Assembly: GCF_029603165.1 (NCBI RefSeq)
Contig: NZ_JAQSVC010000002.1
Span: forward strand, 496,001 to 560,000
Length of the DNA stretch: 64,000 nt
Direction: 5' to 3'
Source of the DNA: Galbibacter pacificus
GTDB lineage: Bacteria; Bacteroidota; Bacteroidia; Flavobacteriales; Flavobacteriaceae
Both the position numbers and the translations under genes were made by a program. The first letter of the stretch is position 1. Each line of letters begins with the position of its first letter. This document shows positions 26,632 to 36,930 of the stretch, piece after piece. The notes beneath the pieces are model-generated. The model had not been told where the DNA came from. It did not search any database and saw nothing but the letters and a program-made list of their open reading frames with translations.

Positions 26632-29484
26632 ATGACAAATTTTGAGGAAAATATAGAGGTTAAAGGCGCCAGGGTCCATAACCTTAAAAATATAGATGTT
26701 ACAATTCCCAGGGAAAAATTGGTGGTTATCACGGGGCTTTCCGGAAGCGGGAAATCCTCTTTGGCCTTCGATACCATTTACGCCGAGGGGCAACGCCGCT
26801 ATATTGAAACCTTTTCGGCTTATGCCCGGCAGTTTCTGGGCGGTTTGGAGCGCCCAGACGTAGATAAAATAGACGGGCTCTCCCCTGTTATTGCCATCGA
26901 GCAAAAAACTACTTCCAAGTCGCCACGGTCTACTGTTGGCACCATTACCGAGATTTATGACTTTTTAAGATTGTTGTTTGCACGCGCCGCCGATGCGTAT
27001 AGCTATAACACCGGAGAAAAAATGGTGAGCTATAGCGACGAACAAATACGAGATTTAATCCTTGCCGATTTTAAGGATAAGCGCATTAATGTTTTGGCAC
27101 CCATAATACGCAGTAGAAAGGGGCATTACAGGGAGCTATTTGAACAAATTTCCAAACAGGGCTTTGTTAAGGTTCGGGTGGATGGCGAAATAAAAGACCT
27201 GGAAAAGGGCATGAAACTGGACCGTTACAAAACTCACGATATTGAAATTGTAATAGACAGGCTACAGGTAGACAATAGCGAAAATACGGCCAAGCGTTTG
27301 GGCGAGACCATAAATACTGCCATGTACCACGGCGACGACGTTTTAATGGTAATCGATAATGACAATGGCGATGTACGCTTTTTTAGTCGGAATTTAATGT
27401 GTCCTACCTCGGGGATTTCGTACCCCAATCCAGAGCCCAATACGTTTTCGTTCAACTCCCCCAAGGGAATGTGCCCAACATGCAGTGGCTTAGGGCGTAT
27501 TTATGAAGTAAACCTTGAAAAAATTATTCCCAATGAAAATTCAAGTATAAAATCGGGCGGGATCTCCCCCTTGGGAGAATATAAAAAGTCATGGATTTTC
27601 AAGCAACTGGAGGTAATAGCCCAACGGTTTGATTTTAAATTGACCGATGCCATTAAGGATATTCCAAAGGAAGCAATGGAAGTCATTCTTCACGGTGGAA
27701 ATGAAAAATTCTCGATAGAATCCAAAACACTGGGCATTACCCGCGATTATAAAATAGATTTTGAAGGGATTATAAGCTTTATAAAAAATCAGTTCGACGA
27801 AAGTGGCTCCAGTTCCATCCGCCGTTGGGCAAAGGGCTATATGGACAAGGTAGATTGCCCAACTTGTAACGGCACCCGTTTGCGGAAAGAATCGCTTTAT
27901 TTTAAGGTGAACGAAAAAAACATTGCTCAACTGGCCTCTTTGGACATGATAGAGCTGGCAACTTTTTTTAAGGAGCTTCCAAAAAGTCTTTCAGAAAAAC
28001 AATTAAAAATAGCCGAAGAAATTTTAAAGGAAATCAATGCTCGCATCAGTTTTTTACTGGATGTTGGCCTGGATTACCTGTCGCTTAACAGAAGTTCTAA
28101 ATCCTTATCGGGGGGCGAGGCACAGCGTATACGTCTGGCCACGCAAATAGGTTCTCAACTGGTAGGGGTTTTGTATATTTTGGACGAACCGAGCATCGGG
28201 CTCCACCAACGGGATAACGACCGGTTGATTAAATCATTGGAATCTTTAAGGGATATCGGGAATTCCGTTATCGTGGTAGAACACGACAAGGATATGATAG
28301 AACGAGCCGACCATGTAATAGACATTGGCCCGAAAGCGGGAAAAATGGGCGGCGAGATCATCTCAGAAGGCCCACCGGCTGCATTGAAACAATACCATAC
28401 CCTTACCGCAGATTACATTACCGGGAAAAAAGAAATTGAAGTCCCCAAAAAACGTAGGAAGGGAAACAAAAAATCCATTGTTTTAAAAGGATGTACGGGC
28501 AATAACCTAAAAAAGGTAAACGTAGAGTTTCCACTTGGCAAAATGATTGGCGTTACCGGGGTCTCGGGAAGCGGCAAATCTACTTTAATCAACGAGACGC
28601 TCTACCCTATTTTAAACGCACATTTTTTTAATGCAGTAAAAGTCCCAATGCCATACAAAAGCATTAAGGGGCTGGAGCATATAGACAAGGTTATCGACAT
28701 TAATCAATCGCCCATTGGCCGTACACCACGGTCCAACCCGGCTACATATACCGGGGTGTTTAGTGAAATACGCACGTTGTTCACGCAAACCCCAGAAGCC
28801 ATGATACGCGGGTACAAGCCGGGAAGGTTTAGCTTTAACGTAAAAGGCGGCCGTTGCGAAACCTGCCAAGGTGCCGGCGTAAGGGTTATAGAAATGAATT
28901 TTTTGCCCGATGTTACCGTGGCTTGCGAAACTTGCAATGGAAAGCGCTTTAACAGAGAGACCCTTGAAATACGCTACAAAGGAAAATCTATTGCCGATGT
29001 GCTGGAAATGACCATTAACGAGGCTGTTAATTTCTTTGAGAACATTCCTAAAATACACCGCAAATTGGCTACATTGCAAGATGTTGGTTTGGGCTACATT
29101 ACGCTTGGGCAACAGTCTACTACCCTTTCCGGAGGCGAGGCGCAACGCGTAAAATTGGCTACCGAGCTATCCAAAAAAGATACGGGAAATACTTTTTACA
29201 TCTTGGACGAGCCTACAACAGGGCTACATTTTGAAGATATCAACGTATTAATGGGCGTATTGAACACCCTTACCGATAAAGGAAATACAGTACTTATTAT
29301 TGAGCATAACCTGGATGTAATAAAAATGGTAGATCATATTATTGATATTGGCCCCGAAGGCGGTAAAAGTGGTGGAAAGGTTATTGCAACGGGTACACCA
29401 GAAGAGATTGCCAACAACAAAAAAAGCTATACGGCCACCTATTTAAAGAAAGAGCTCATGGCCAATAGTATGCAAGAAGGCTAA
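26632..29484 (+). CDS. uvrA: Excinuclease ABC subunit A
   Basis: DNA damage-recognition ATPase of nucleotide excision repair. The 950 residues include both ABC modules: Walker [10 protein letters not shown] (35-43) and GVSGSGKST near residue 645, signature motifs LSGGEAQR twice, Walker [13 protein letters not shown] and [12 protein letters not shown], and the zinc-binding CPTC...CPTC and CETCQG...CETCNG sets. Followed after 61 bases by a LOG-family gene on the same strand. Full length, no anomalies. Confidence 0.98.
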   Translation: MTNFEENIEVKGARVHNLKNIDVTIPREKLVVITGLSGSGKSSLAFDTIYAEGQRRYIETFSAYARQFLGGLERPDVDKIDGLSPVIAIEQKTTSKSPRSTVGTITEIYDFLRLLFARAADAYSYNTGEKMVSYSDEQIRDLILADFKDKRINVLAPIIRSRKGHYRELFEQISKQGFVKVRVDGEIKDLEKGMKLDRYKTHDIEIVIDRLQVDNSENTAKRLGETINTAMYHGDDVLMVIDNDNGDVRFFSRNLMCPTSGISYPNPEPNTFSFNSPKGMCPTCSGLGRIYEVNLEKIIPNENSSIKSGGISPLGEYKKSWIFKQLEVIAQRFDFKLTDAIKDIPKEAMEVILHGGNEKFSIESKTLGITRDYKIDFEGIISFIKNQFDESGSSSIRRWAKGYMDKVDCPTCNGTRLRKESLYFKVNEKNIAQLASLDMIELATFFKELPKSLSEKQLKIAEEILKEINARISFLLDVGLDYLSLNRSSKSLSGGEAQRIRLATQIGSQLVGVLYILDEPSIGLHQRDNDRLIKSLESLRDIGNSVIVVEHDKDMIERADHVIDIGPKAGKMGGEIISEGPPAALKQYHTLTADYITGKKEIEVPKKRRKGNKKSIVLKGCTGNNLKKVNVEFPLGKMIGVTGVSGSGKSTLINETLYPILNAHFFNAVKVPMPYKSIKGLEHIDKVIDINQSPIGRTPRSNPATYTGVFSEIRTLFTQTPEAMIRGYKPGRFSFNVKGGRCETCQGAGVRVIEMNFLPDVTVACETCNGKRFNRETLEIRYKGKSIADVLEMTINEAVNFFENIPKIHRKLATLQDVGLGYITLGQQSTTLSGGEAQRVKLATELSKKDTGNTFYILDEPTTGLHFEDINVLMGVLNTLTDKGNTVLIIEHNLDVIKMVDHIIDIGPEGGKSGGKVIATGTPEEIANNKKSYTATYLKKELMANSMQEG

Positions 29485-29545
29485 AAATGTTCCTGCACCC
29501 AAAACATGCAGGAAAATAGAATGAACAAACAAAATATTTTGATAT

Positions 29546-30235
29546 ATGAGAAAAGAACAACACAGCAAGGGTTGGAACGAGATTAAAACAAACGACTCAT
29601 GGGCCATATTTAAAATAATGGGCGAGTTTGTTAGCGGGTATGAAAAACTAAGTCGGATTGGCCCCTGTGTATCTATCTTTGGATCGGCCCGTACAAAACC
29701 CGATCATGCATATTATCAACTAGCAGAAAATATAGCAAAGAAAATTGTAGAAGCCGGTTATGGCGTTATTACTGGTGGCGGACCGGGAATTATGGAAGCC
29801 GGAAACAAAGGGGCACACCTTGCCGGGGGAACTTCTGTGGGGCTAAATATAGAACTCCCTTTTGAACAGCACGACAACCCGTATATTGACAGTGATAAAA
29901 ATCTGGACTTTGATTATTTTTTCGTGCGGAAGGTTATGTTTGTAAAGTATTCTCAAGGCTTCGTGGTCATGCCCGGTGGCTTTGGTACCTTGGACGAACT
30001 TTTTGAGGCCATTACACTTATACAGACCAAAAAAATAGCCATGTTCCCTATAATTTTAGTGGGAAGCGATTTTTGGGGCGGATTGATGGACTGGGTAAAA
30101 ACAACTTTATTGGAGGCAAACAACAATGTAAGCCCTAAAGACCTCGATTTGGTCAAAGTCGTAGATACCGAAGATGAAGTGGTAGAAGTGCTCAATGCAT
30201 TTTATAAAAAATACAATTTGAGTCCGAATTTCTAA
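29546..30235 (+). CDS. LOG-family (TIGR00730) Rossmann-fold protein
   Basis: A 229-residue protein with the lysine-decarboxylase-like/LOG motifs GGGPGIMEAGNKGA and PGGFGTLDE. Characterised members hydrolyse the ribosyl bond of nucleoside 5'-monophosphates, including cytokinin riboside monophosphates (phosphoribohydrolase activity); the old name lysine decarboxylase is wrong. Cytoplasmic. It is probably cotranscribed with uvrA. A nucleotide-scavenging role is plausible but inferred. Confidence 0.9.
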   Translation: MRKEQHSKGWNEIKTNDSWAIFKIMGEFVSGYEKLSRIGPCVSIFGSARTKPDHAYYQLAENIAKKIVEAGYGVITGGGPGIMEAGNKGAHLAGGTSVGLNIELPFEQHDNPYIDSDKNLDFDYFFVRKVMFVKYSQGFVVMPGGFGTLDELFEAITLIQTKKIAMFPIILVGSDFWGGLMDWVKTTLLEANNNVSPKDLDLVKVVDTEDEVVEVLNAFYKKYNLSPNF

Positions 30236-30254
30236 CTCAAAACGGTCAAAAAAA

Positions 30255-31133
30255 TTATACCTGTTCTTGCCCTACGGCCGGAACAGGTTTCTTTTTATTT
30301 TTTTGGTGCTCGGAATACACCATGGTAAATTCTGCCCCCATAAAAAATATCAATCCCGTATAGTATACCCATAATAATATAAGCACTACAGAGCTTGCGC
30401 CACCATATACCGAGGCCGGGGCTGTCTGCCCGAAATAATATCCCAATAATGTTTTTCCCAGTAAAAACAACAATGTTGTTATAATGGCCCCAATAAAAGC
30501 GGTTTTCCAACGCACCCTCCTATTTGGCAAAAACCTGTATACAGCTGCAAATAAAACGGTTATTATGGTCAAGGAAATTATAAAATTGAAGAAGGAGACC
30601 AATGCTACGGTTATTTCGGGAAAATAATTTTTAAGGTAGTTGTTCAATACCGAAATGCCGGCCGATATTATCAAGGAAATTATAAGTAGGAAACCAATGG
30701 CCATAATCATACCGAAAGAAATAAGCCTGTCTACCACCATCTTTTTAAAATTGGTATTGTCTTCTGCTGCTTCAAAAATAATATTGAGGGTTTTTTGAAG
30801 TTGATAAAATACGCCCGTTGCACCAAAAAGAAGCGTACTGGCACTTATAACAATATTCAGCGTAGAATTGCTGTTGATGCTGGCACTGGTAATCATGCTT
30901 TCTATTGCTTCAGCGGGACCACTACCTATTAGACCGGAAAATTCAGAAGTAATATGGCCCTGTACGGCTTCCCTTCCAAAAAATATACTGCTCACCCAGA
31001 TTACAATCAGTAATAAAGAAGGCAGGGAAAACAAGGCATAATAGGCAATTATGGCGCTTTTTGCAAAGGGGTCAAGGTCTAACCAATGCTTGAATGTTTT
31101 TTTTATGATGGAAAAGCCCGTTTTTAATTTCAT
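30255..31133 (-). CDS. YihY/BrkB-family inner membrane protein
   Basis: A 292-residue protein with five to six transmembrane segments and the family signatures AKSAIIAYYALFSLPSLLLI, ATGVFYQLQKTLNIIF and ASSVVLILLWVYYTGLIFFMGAEF. Start taken at the ATG at 31133 (MKLKTGFS), since the longer upstream reading is not conserved-looking. The family was once annotated as ribonuclease BN in error; its function is unknown, possibly transport. Convergent with the LOG gene. Confidence 0.88.
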   Translation of the reverse strand: MKLKTGFSIIKKTFKHWLDLDPFAKSAIIAYYALFSLPSLLLIVIWVSSIFFGREAVQGHITSEFSGLIGSGPAEAIESMITSASINSNSTLNIVISASTLLFGATGVFYQLQKTLNIIFEAAEDNTNFKKMVVDRLISFGMIMAIGFLLIISLIISAGISVLNNYLKNYFPEITVALVSFFNFIISLTIITVLFAAVYRFLPNRRVRWKTAFIGAIITTLLFLLGKTLLGYYFGQTAPASVYGGASSVVLILLWVYYTGLIFFMGAEFTMVYSEHQKNKKKPVPAVGQEQV

Positions 31134-31251
31134 AAAAAGACAATTTAATTTGCCCACCAAGATGAGCCCTGAATAATTAATGTTTGCCTGCCCGGTATTG
31201 GTATAATGAACTACGGACAATCTTATTTTAAATATATCTTTTATATAAGAA

Positions 31252-31293
31252 AAAAGCTGTTAAAGTATCCACAAAAGATATTTAACAGCTTTT
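31252..31293. terminator. Terminator between ppc and the YihY gene
   Basis: AAAAGCTGTTAAA (31252-31264) pairs with TTTAACAGCTTTT (31281-31293), a perfect 13-bp stem with A/T flanks. It ends ppc transcription on the minus strand. Confidence 0.75.
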
Positions 31294-31322
31294 AAATTAT
31301 TCAAACTTTGTCAAAAACGCTT

Positions 31323-33911
31323 TTAAGCCGAGTTCCTACTCGCGTTAATGTTACCAAACAAAGAGCGGGTAACCATGCGTTCGTATATTTCCAACAATTC
31401 TGGGTCTACTTCTTTTTTGGACGCCTGTAATTCTTGGATCTGCCTAAGTGCAAACTGCTGAATGGTAAGCAACGGTAATACTATTTTCTCCCTTACTTGA
31501 ATAGAAGCCCGCATGGAACGCGTGTCTTCCATCAGTTCGGAATATCCGGTTACCTTGAGCAGCATTTTTTTGCTTCGCTCGTATTCTTCATGGATAATTT
31601 TCCAGAAAGCACCAAACTCCTTGTCTTTTTCCATATAGGCCGTAAGCTTAAAGAAAGATTTGGTCAAACTCATCATACTGTTTTCCAAAAGGGTCCTGAA
31701 GAATGCCGAATTGTTGTATAACGATTGTACTTTGTCGAACTCCTTATTATCGACAAATGCCTGTATGGCAATGCCCACACCATAGAATCCGGGTACATTT
31801 TGTTTTAATTGGCTCCAGCTTCCCACAAATGGAATTGCCCTTAAATCGGAAAAGACCAACTTATCGGACTTCCCTCTTTTGGAAGGCCTACTTCCTATAT
31901 TGGTTTTGGCATAATATTTCAAGGTGCTCATCCGCTCTAAATAAGGTAAAAACTTAGGATGCTTTTTAAAGTCAACATAAGCTTTGTAACTTATTTCGGC
32001 CAGGCGGTTCATAGTATCGCGGTCTACATCGCTCAATCTGTCTTTTTCATCTGCAAAAACGTTGTTGGCAATACCAGAGCTTATAAGTTGCTCCATATTA
32101 TACTGGCAGGAATCCAATGTTCCAAAATTAGAACTAATGGTCTGGCCCTGAATGGTTAATTGTACTTCTTCGTTTTCAATAGTTGGCCCCAACGAAGCAT
32201 AAAACTGGTGTGTTTTTCCGCCTCCACGTGCTGGTGGGCCTCCCCTACCATCAAAGAACACTACTTTCACATTATATTTACGGGAAATTGCCGTAAGTGC
32301 TTCTTTGGCCCTGTAAATACTCCAATTGGCCATTAAATAACCGCCATCTTTTGTTCCATCGGAAAAACCGAGCATAATGGTCTGTTTGTTCCCGCGTCTT
32401 TTTAAGTGTGCCGCATACGATTTGTTGGTATACAGGGTCTCCATAACATTATGGGCATCTTCTAAATCGTCTACGGTTTCGAACAATGGAATAACATCTG
32501 CCGTTGGCTGTTCCCAATCGCACATGCGTATCATGGCAAATGCTTCCATAACATTGAGAACGCTTCCGTTGTTGCTTATAATGTAGCGGTTACAGCCCAG
32601 CTCTCCATTATTTTGCTGAATGGTTTTCATGGCATAAATGGATTCTAGCGTAACGCGGCTCATTTCGTGTTTAAAAAGGCTCGGGTTTACTTTCCCGACA
32701 ACTTTTCCAAGGGCTTTTATTTGCTGTTCTTCTGAAAGCTTTTCGTAGTTTTTAGGGAAGATATCCAGCCCCATTTCAAGTGATTCTTTAACAATGTTGG
32801 ATAATACATTGTGATGTACCCTGGAATCTTGACGTATATCCAAACTTGCAAAATGGAACCCAAAGAGTTTCATTTTATTAATAAGGTCGTTAATTTCTTC
32901 TACAAACAACGATTGGTGTTTGGCCACAAGAATCTCCCTAATTTCGAGCAGAGTATTCATGGTTTCTTCCGCAGAAATGGTAGTTCTTCCACTCTCTAAA
33001 AAGATATTTTCGTACAGTTTAGACTCCAGATCTGTTATAAGTTTGTCCACAAACTCAAAAGTAATCCTCCTGCGGAGCCTTCTTACGTCCCTGTAGTAAT
33101 TTTTTAGAACGGTACTACGGAGCCTGTCGGCAACTTTCAGGGTAATGTCTGTAGTTACAAACGGGTTCCCGTCCCTGTCGCCACCTGGCCAAAAACCTAA
33201 GTTTAATACTTGGTTGTTGAGTTCTTCATCGCTAAAAATATTGTTTTGTATATAATTAAATATCTGGCTTGAAGATTGGTAGAACACATGTTCTAAATAC
33301 CAGATTAAACTAACGGCTTCATCAAATGGAGTTGGTTTTTCCTTTTTAAAGAAAGGAGTTTTCCCCAACTGCGCCAGTAATTTTTTTATGTAATTGAGAT
33401 CGTTGTTACGAATGGCTTCGGCCAGATCGGTTATAATTCCCAAAACAGAACCCGGGTAAAATTGAGTAGGGTGTGCCGTTAAAACGGGACGTACTTTAAA
33501 ATGTTTTAAGTACGACTTTAACTCGCCCATTTTGTTTTTGGCCTCGGCTTCTTCTTTTACATTTCGCAGGGTTCCCCTGCCATCCATATTGTTTACCACC
33601 GGAAAGGTTGCGTCTTCAATGGCGTCAAATAACACAACCTGTCGTTCTATGTATTGAATAAACCTAAAAAGAAGGTCGAATTTATCAGCATCCGAAGGTT
33701 TTTCGTAATATTTATCAAAAAAACGACTTACAATTTCTGAAGGGTTTTTGTTTTCCTCATAGCCTTTTTCACATGTTTCAGAAAATAACGGCAACAAAAC
33801 CCCAGTATTTGTTATTTCATCAAATGGGAGCGTGATGAAAATACTGTTGTAAATTTGATATCTGGATAATACACTTTCATTAAATCGGTCTATTTTCGGT
33901 TTTCTTAGCAT
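31323..33911 (-). CDS. ppc: Phosphoenolpyruvate carboxylase
   Basis: Carboxylates phosphoenolpyruvate to oxaloacetate, refilling the TCA cycle. The 862 residues carry the catalytic His motif VLTAHPTQ near residue 146, the substrate segment FWPGGDRDGNP, and the second signature FFDGRGGPPARGGG near residue 557. The C-terminus NINASRNSA resembles the conserved QNTG-type end only loosely, which may mean altered allosteric control. Monocistronic, flanked by terminators. Confidence 0.96.
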   Translation of the reverse strand: MLRKPKIDRFNESVLSRYQIYNSIFITLPFDEITNTGVLLPLFSETCEKGYEENKNPSEIVSRFFDKYYEKPSDADKFDLLFRFIQYIERQVVLFDAIEDATFPVVNNMDGRGTLRNVKEEAEAKNKMGELKSYLKHFKVRPVLTAHPTQFYPGSVLGIITDLAEAIRNNDLNYIKKLLAQLGKTPFFKKEKPTPFDEAVSLIWYLEHVFYQSSSQIFNYIQNNIFSDEELNNQVLNLGFWPGGDRDGNPFVTTDITLKVADRLRSTVLKNYYRDVRRLRRRITFEFVDKLITDLESKLYENIFLESGRTTISAEETMNTLLEIREILVAKHQSLFVEEINDLINKMKLFGFHFASLDIRQDSRVHHNVLSNIVKESLEMGLDIFPKNYEKLSEEQQIKALGKVVGKVNPSLFKHEMSRVTLESIYAMKTIQQNNGELGCNRYIISNNGSVLNVMEAFAMIRMCDWEQPTADVIPLFETVDDLEDAHNVMETLYTNKSYAAHLKRRGNKQTIMLGFSDGTKDGGYLMANWSIYRAKEALTAISRKYNVKVVFFDGRGGPPARGGGKTHQFYASLGPTIENEEVQLTIQGQTISSNFGTLDSCQYNMEQLISSGIANNVFADEKDRLSDVDRDTMNRLAEISYKAYVDFKKHPKFLPYLERMSTLKYYAKTNIGSRPSKRGKSDKLVFSDLRAIPFVGSWSQLKQNVPGFYGVGIAIQAFVDNKEFDKVQSLYNNSAFFRTLLENSMMSLTKSFFKLTAYMEKDKEFGAFWKIIHEEYERSKKMLLKVTGYSELMEDTRSMRASIQVREKIVLPLLTIQQFALRQIQELQASKKEVDPELLEIYERMVTRSLFGNINASRNSA

Positions 33912-33950
33912 ATACTATTTTTGTAATATTTTGGTTTCACGTAAAAGTAC

Positions 33951-33982
33951 AAAAAACCCTCTCAAAATAAGTATTGAGAGGG
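33951..33982 (-). terminator. Terminator after the Lrp/AsnC gene
   Basis: CCCTCTCAA (33957-33965) pairs with TTGAGAGGG (33974-33982). On the minus strand the stem is followed by six T. It separates the Lrp gene from ppc, which must start from its own promoter in the next 40 bases. Confidence 0.75.
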
Positions 33983-34009
33983 CTTGATTATAGATTTTAA
34001 ACAGATATT

Positions 34010-34489
34010 TTACAAATCGTTAAAAATAGTGTGCATTAACCTACGTTTATCATTGATACTTTCTTCCAATGAAATCATGGTCTCTGTCCGGGATACACCG
34101 TCAATATCGTCTACCTTGAAAATTATCTCTTTGGCATGTTTTGTATCTTTTGCCCTTATTTTACAGAAAATATTGAATTTCCCTGTGGTAATATGCGCCA
34201 CTGTTATGTAAGGAATTTGGTTTAGCCGCTCTAAAACAAACTTGGTCTGATGCGTTTTCTCTAAGAAAATTCCAACATATGCTATAAAAGAATACCCTAA
34301 TTTAACATAATCAAGAGTTAGTGAGGAGCCTTTAATAATGCCGGCATCCTCCATTTTCTTCACCCTAACATGAACTGTACCCGCCGATATCAAAAGTTTT
34401 TTTGCAATATCCGTAAAGGGGGTTCGGGTATTTTCAATCAACATGTCAAGAATTTGATGGTCTACCTCGTCTAATTTAAATTTCGCCAT
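34010..34489 (-). CDS. Lrp/AsnC-family transcriptional regulator
   Basis: A 159-residue regulator. Residues 5-60 form the winged HTH (LDEVDHQILDMLIENTRTPF...ISAGTVHVRVKKMEDAGII) and residues about 70-150 the RAM/AsnC ligand-binding domain (ITVAHITTGKFNIFCKIRA). The ATG at 34489 (MAKFKLDEVD) is chosen over an upstream in-frame ATG because the extra residues are Phe/Lys-rich leader translated from AT-rich DNA. It lies 100 bases downstream of the M14 peptidase gene. Confidence 0.92.
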   Translation of the reverse strand: MAKFKLDEVDHQILDMLIENTRTPFTDIAKKLLISAGTVHVRVKKMEDAGIIKGSSLTLDYVKLGYSFIAYVGIFLEKTHQTKFVLERLNQIPYITVAHITTGKFNIFCKIRAKDTKHAKEIIFKVDDIDGVSRTETMISLEESINDKRRLMHTIFNDL

Positions 34490-34589
34490 AGTTATTTTAT
34501 TATCTTTAAAGAATAAGCAAAAAAAATAAAAAAAATTGAATAATCCATAATCGTTTGCTAAATATTTTTTTAACAAAACCTTAATTTCT

Positions 34590-35723
34590 TTAAATTTTCT
34601 TTAAAAATTCTGTTAAATAACTATTGTTTAACCTGTCAATTTCAACAGGCGCTACTTCTATTTTACTCATAGTTAATTCCTTATGCCCATAAAAGTGTAA
34701 ATGTGGCTCTATATGCTCCACAGAAGGGATAAACTCTATTTTATCATTTAATAATGTTTCCTTAAAGAACACTGCTATGTCTTTATATTCAATACCATTT
34801 TTAGTTTTGACAGGAAATTTCCTTAAAATGACATCATAAAACAGCTTATCGTTTTCAGGGATTTCAAAATAACCATGATATTTTTTGCCGGTTATTTCGG
34901 TTTCACCAATATAATTAATAGCTGCAACCAATGCATATGCTATGTATTTTCGGGTTTCTTCCCGTTCGTAATCGTCTGGGAAATGGCCAGATTCAAATAA
35001 AATGGTTGGAACACCCATCGATTGAAACGTATCCCCCACGCAATTAAGGTTAAAACCGTCGTCGTACCTTCCTACTTGTTTTGGAATAAATTTTTGCAAT
35101 ATTTTATCTATGGCTGCAATGACTTCCATACTTTTCCTTCTGTTGGCGGTAACCTTTCTTTCTTTGTCTTCAGCAGGCGTTAAAAAAGAAACCGTTGCCG
35201 GGTGCCTGGATTTTCCCGCACTAAATATGGTACGCTGATCGTGCAGATTAAAGCAGAAATGAGGCTCAAACTCATTAAAAACATTGCGCAAAAGTCTGCT
35301 TTCGGGTTGCGACAAGTTTTGTGCATCCCTGTTAAGGTCCACTTCATTACTGTTTACCCGTGTATATGCAGCAGCCCCATCTGGATTGAGCATCGGGATG
35401 ATGCACAAGGTAAAGTTGTTTATAATATAGGTGCGAAAAGCTTCATTGTTTTGTATAAAGCAAAGCAAATCCAACACGGCTTTTGTCGTGGTCGATTCGT
35501 TTCCGTGCATTTGCGACCACATTAAAATCCTTTTTTTACCATTGCCTATATATATGGTGTGAATGGGTTTTTGTAAAACAGAATTGCCAATATGCGAAAT
35601 TTTAAAAGCCGCCTCATATTTTTTTAAAATAGGTTCAATATCCAGTTGGGTAAGATATCTACCGGTAATTTTTGTCTCTTTATAAGTTGAATATGCTGTT
35701 GTGTAAAAGGTAATTAAATCCAT
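34590..35723 (-). CDS. M14-family zinc carboxypeptidase-like protein
   Basis: A 377-residue cytoplasmic-looking peptidase (no signal peptide). Zinc ligands are in HGNES (HXXE) near residue 74 and in LHDQRT; NPDGAAAYTRVNSNEVDLNRDA carries the Asn-Arg substrate site, and FESGHFPDDYER holds the candidate general base Glu. It is divergent from the XRE regulator gene and shares its operator-rich intergenic region, so it may be controlled by that regulator. The substrate (peptide, cell-wall fragment or amide) is unknown. Confidence 0.88.
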   Translation of the reverse strand: MDLITFYTTAYSTYKETKITGRYLTQLDIEPILKKYEAAFKISHIGNSVLQKPIHTIYIGNGKKRILMWSQMHGNESTTTKAVLDLLCFIQNNEAFRTYIINNFTLCIIPMLNPDGAAAYTRVNSNEVDLNRDAQNLSQPESRLLRNVFNEFEPHFCFNLHDQRTIFSAGKSRHPATVSFLTPAEDKERKVTANRRKSMEVIAAIDKILQKFIPKQVGRYDDGFNLNCVGDTFQSMGVPTILFESGHFPDDYEREETRKYIAYALVAAINYIGETEITGKKYHGYFEIPENDKLFYDVILRKFPVKTKNGIEYKDIAVFFKETLLNDKIEFIPSVEHIEPHLHFYGHKELTMSKIEVAPVEIDRLNNSYLTEFLKKI

Positions 35724-35736
35724 AGCTACTTTTAAG

Positions 35737-35999
35737 GTTTACAAATGTAAAATTATATTAGTTCACAGATGTAAACTAAATAAAGTAACAAATGTAAACT
35801 ATCCTTATATCATTCCAATGTCAAATTGTTTCCATTTGTATACGGATTAACATGTACATTTCACGATTTTTATATAATTAGTTTAATTTACTATATTTCA
35901 ATTATTTAAATGTAACTATCTAAATATAAAATTGAGTATAAATAGACTAATATTGCATTAATTATTGGATAAATCAGTTATAATGTTTACATTTGTAAC
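35737..35999. promoter_or_regulatory. Array of palindromic operator-like sites
   Basis: Between the divergent M14 and XRE genes the motif GTTTACAnnTGTAAAC occurs repeatedly: 35737-35751 (perfect over 14 bases), 35761-35776 (one mismatch), 35784-35799 (right half perfect), 35828-35843 (two mismatches), 35985-35999 (left half perfect). A further copy overlaps the XRE start codon (36021-36036). The 16-bp dyad with a 2-base centre fits binding by a dimeric HTH protein, most simply the XRE regulator itself. The first site lies only 14 bases from the M14 start codon. Confidence 0.7.
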
Positions 36000-36020
36000 A
36001 TTCGCTACTATCAAAACGTG

Positions 36021-36036
36021 GTTTACAATGGTAAAC
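36021..36036. promoter_or_regulatory. Operator-like palindrome across the XRE start codon
   Basis: GTTTACA-AT-GGTAAAC has one mismatch to the dyad. Its centre contains the ATG (36028-36030) of the XRE gene, so a protein bound here would block both transcription and, in RNA form, could place the start codon in a hairpin loop (GTTTAC/GTAAAC stem). Confidence 0.6.
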
Positions 36037-36456
36037 AAGGAAGAATTTATAGAACGGCTGGAAAAAGTGTTGGATTATTACGATTTATCAGCTTCGGCTT
36101 TTGCAGATAAAATTGGGGTGCAACGTTCCTCTATTTCACATTTGTTATCGGGAAGGAACAATCCTAGTTTGGATTTTATCATGAGAATTCTTCATAATTT
36201 TCCAGAAGTAGAGCTTTACTGGCTCCTTAACGGAAAAGGAAGTTTTCCTGCTGAAGTTGAAGAAAAGGGAGTTTCGTCCACTGCATCAAACTTGTTTGCA
36301 GGTACTGAGGACGAAAATACTGAAATAGATAACCAACAATCCGCAAATGAAGCACCGATTGATACAATATCGGGTCCTGTGCAAAAAAATGAAATTGCCC
36401 GCATTGTAGTCTTTTATAAGAATGGTACCTTTGAAGAATATAAAAATTCAAACTAA
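36028..36456 (+). CDS. XRE-family (Cro/CI-like) regulator
   Basis: A 142-residue protein with an N-terminal HTH_XRE domain (residues about 5-62: LEKVLDYYDLSASAFADKIG, QRSSISHLLSGRNNPSLDF) and an acidic, low-complexity linker before a short basic C-terminus (EIARIVVFYKNGTFEEYK). The start at 36028 gives the usual length before the first helix; TTG/ATG codons further upstream would run through the promoter and operators. Chromosomal, with no phage genes nearby. Its stop abuts the ATG of the next gene (TAAATG). Confidence 0.88.
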   Translation: MVNKEEFIERLEKVLDYYDLSASAFADKIGVQRSSISHLLSGRNNPSLDFIMRILHNFPEVELYWLLNGKGSFPAEVEEKGVSSTASNLFAGTEDENTEIDNQQSANEAPIDTISGPVQKNEIARIVVFYKNGTFEEYKNSN

Positions 36457-36840
36457 ATGAAGTATCCTGTATTGTTTTTATTGTGCTTTTTAATGTTTTC
36501 TTCATGCTACCAGACCGAAAGAAATTGCAGCGATTTTAAAACCGGTGAATTCGAATTTACCTATAAAATTAACGGCGAAGAAAAAACAAGCAGGTTTGTT
36601 AGAAACGATTCTATTGAAGTGGATTATTATGAAAACGAAATAGACTCCAACACAGTGCGGTGGATCAACGATTGCGAGTTTATTGTGAAAAAAATAAACC
36701 CAAAATCGAGAAACGATGCCAAGGCGATACACATGAAAATCCTTACGACCAATAAGAATACCTATCTTTTTGAGTATTCTGCCGTTGGGGATAAAAAAAA
36801 CAAACAAAAAGGTACTGCTATCAAAATTAACGACCTTTAA
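36457..36840 (+). CDS. Small lipoprotein, conserved near topoisomerase IV genes
   Basis: A 127-residue lipoprotein (lipobox FLMFSSC) with a beta-rich soluble part (FEFTYKINGEEKTSRFVRND, EVDYYENEID, WINDCEFIVKK). Homologues in flavobacteria are often labelled DNA topoisomerase IV because they lie near parC; the sequence has no topoisomerase feature, so that name should not be used. It is translationally adjacent to the XRE gene. Function unknown. Confidence 0.8.
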   Translation: MKYPVLFLLCFLMFSSCYQTERNCSDFKTGEFEFTYKINGEEKTSRFVRNDSIEVDYYENEIDSNTVRWINDCEFIVKKINPKSRNDAKAIHMKILTTNKNTYLFEYSAVGDKKNKQKGTAIKINDL

Positions 36841-36930
36841 TAGCCTTCACAGACCTAGGTAATTTCTTCATAAAAACAATTTTGTGCGTATTTAAATATA
36901 TGAATATTAAGAATTTTCATATTTTTAAGT

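Noticed and set aside
28612-29145. Minus-strand open frame inside uvrA
   Set aside because: Complement shadow of a highly conserved gene; no independent start signals or homology.
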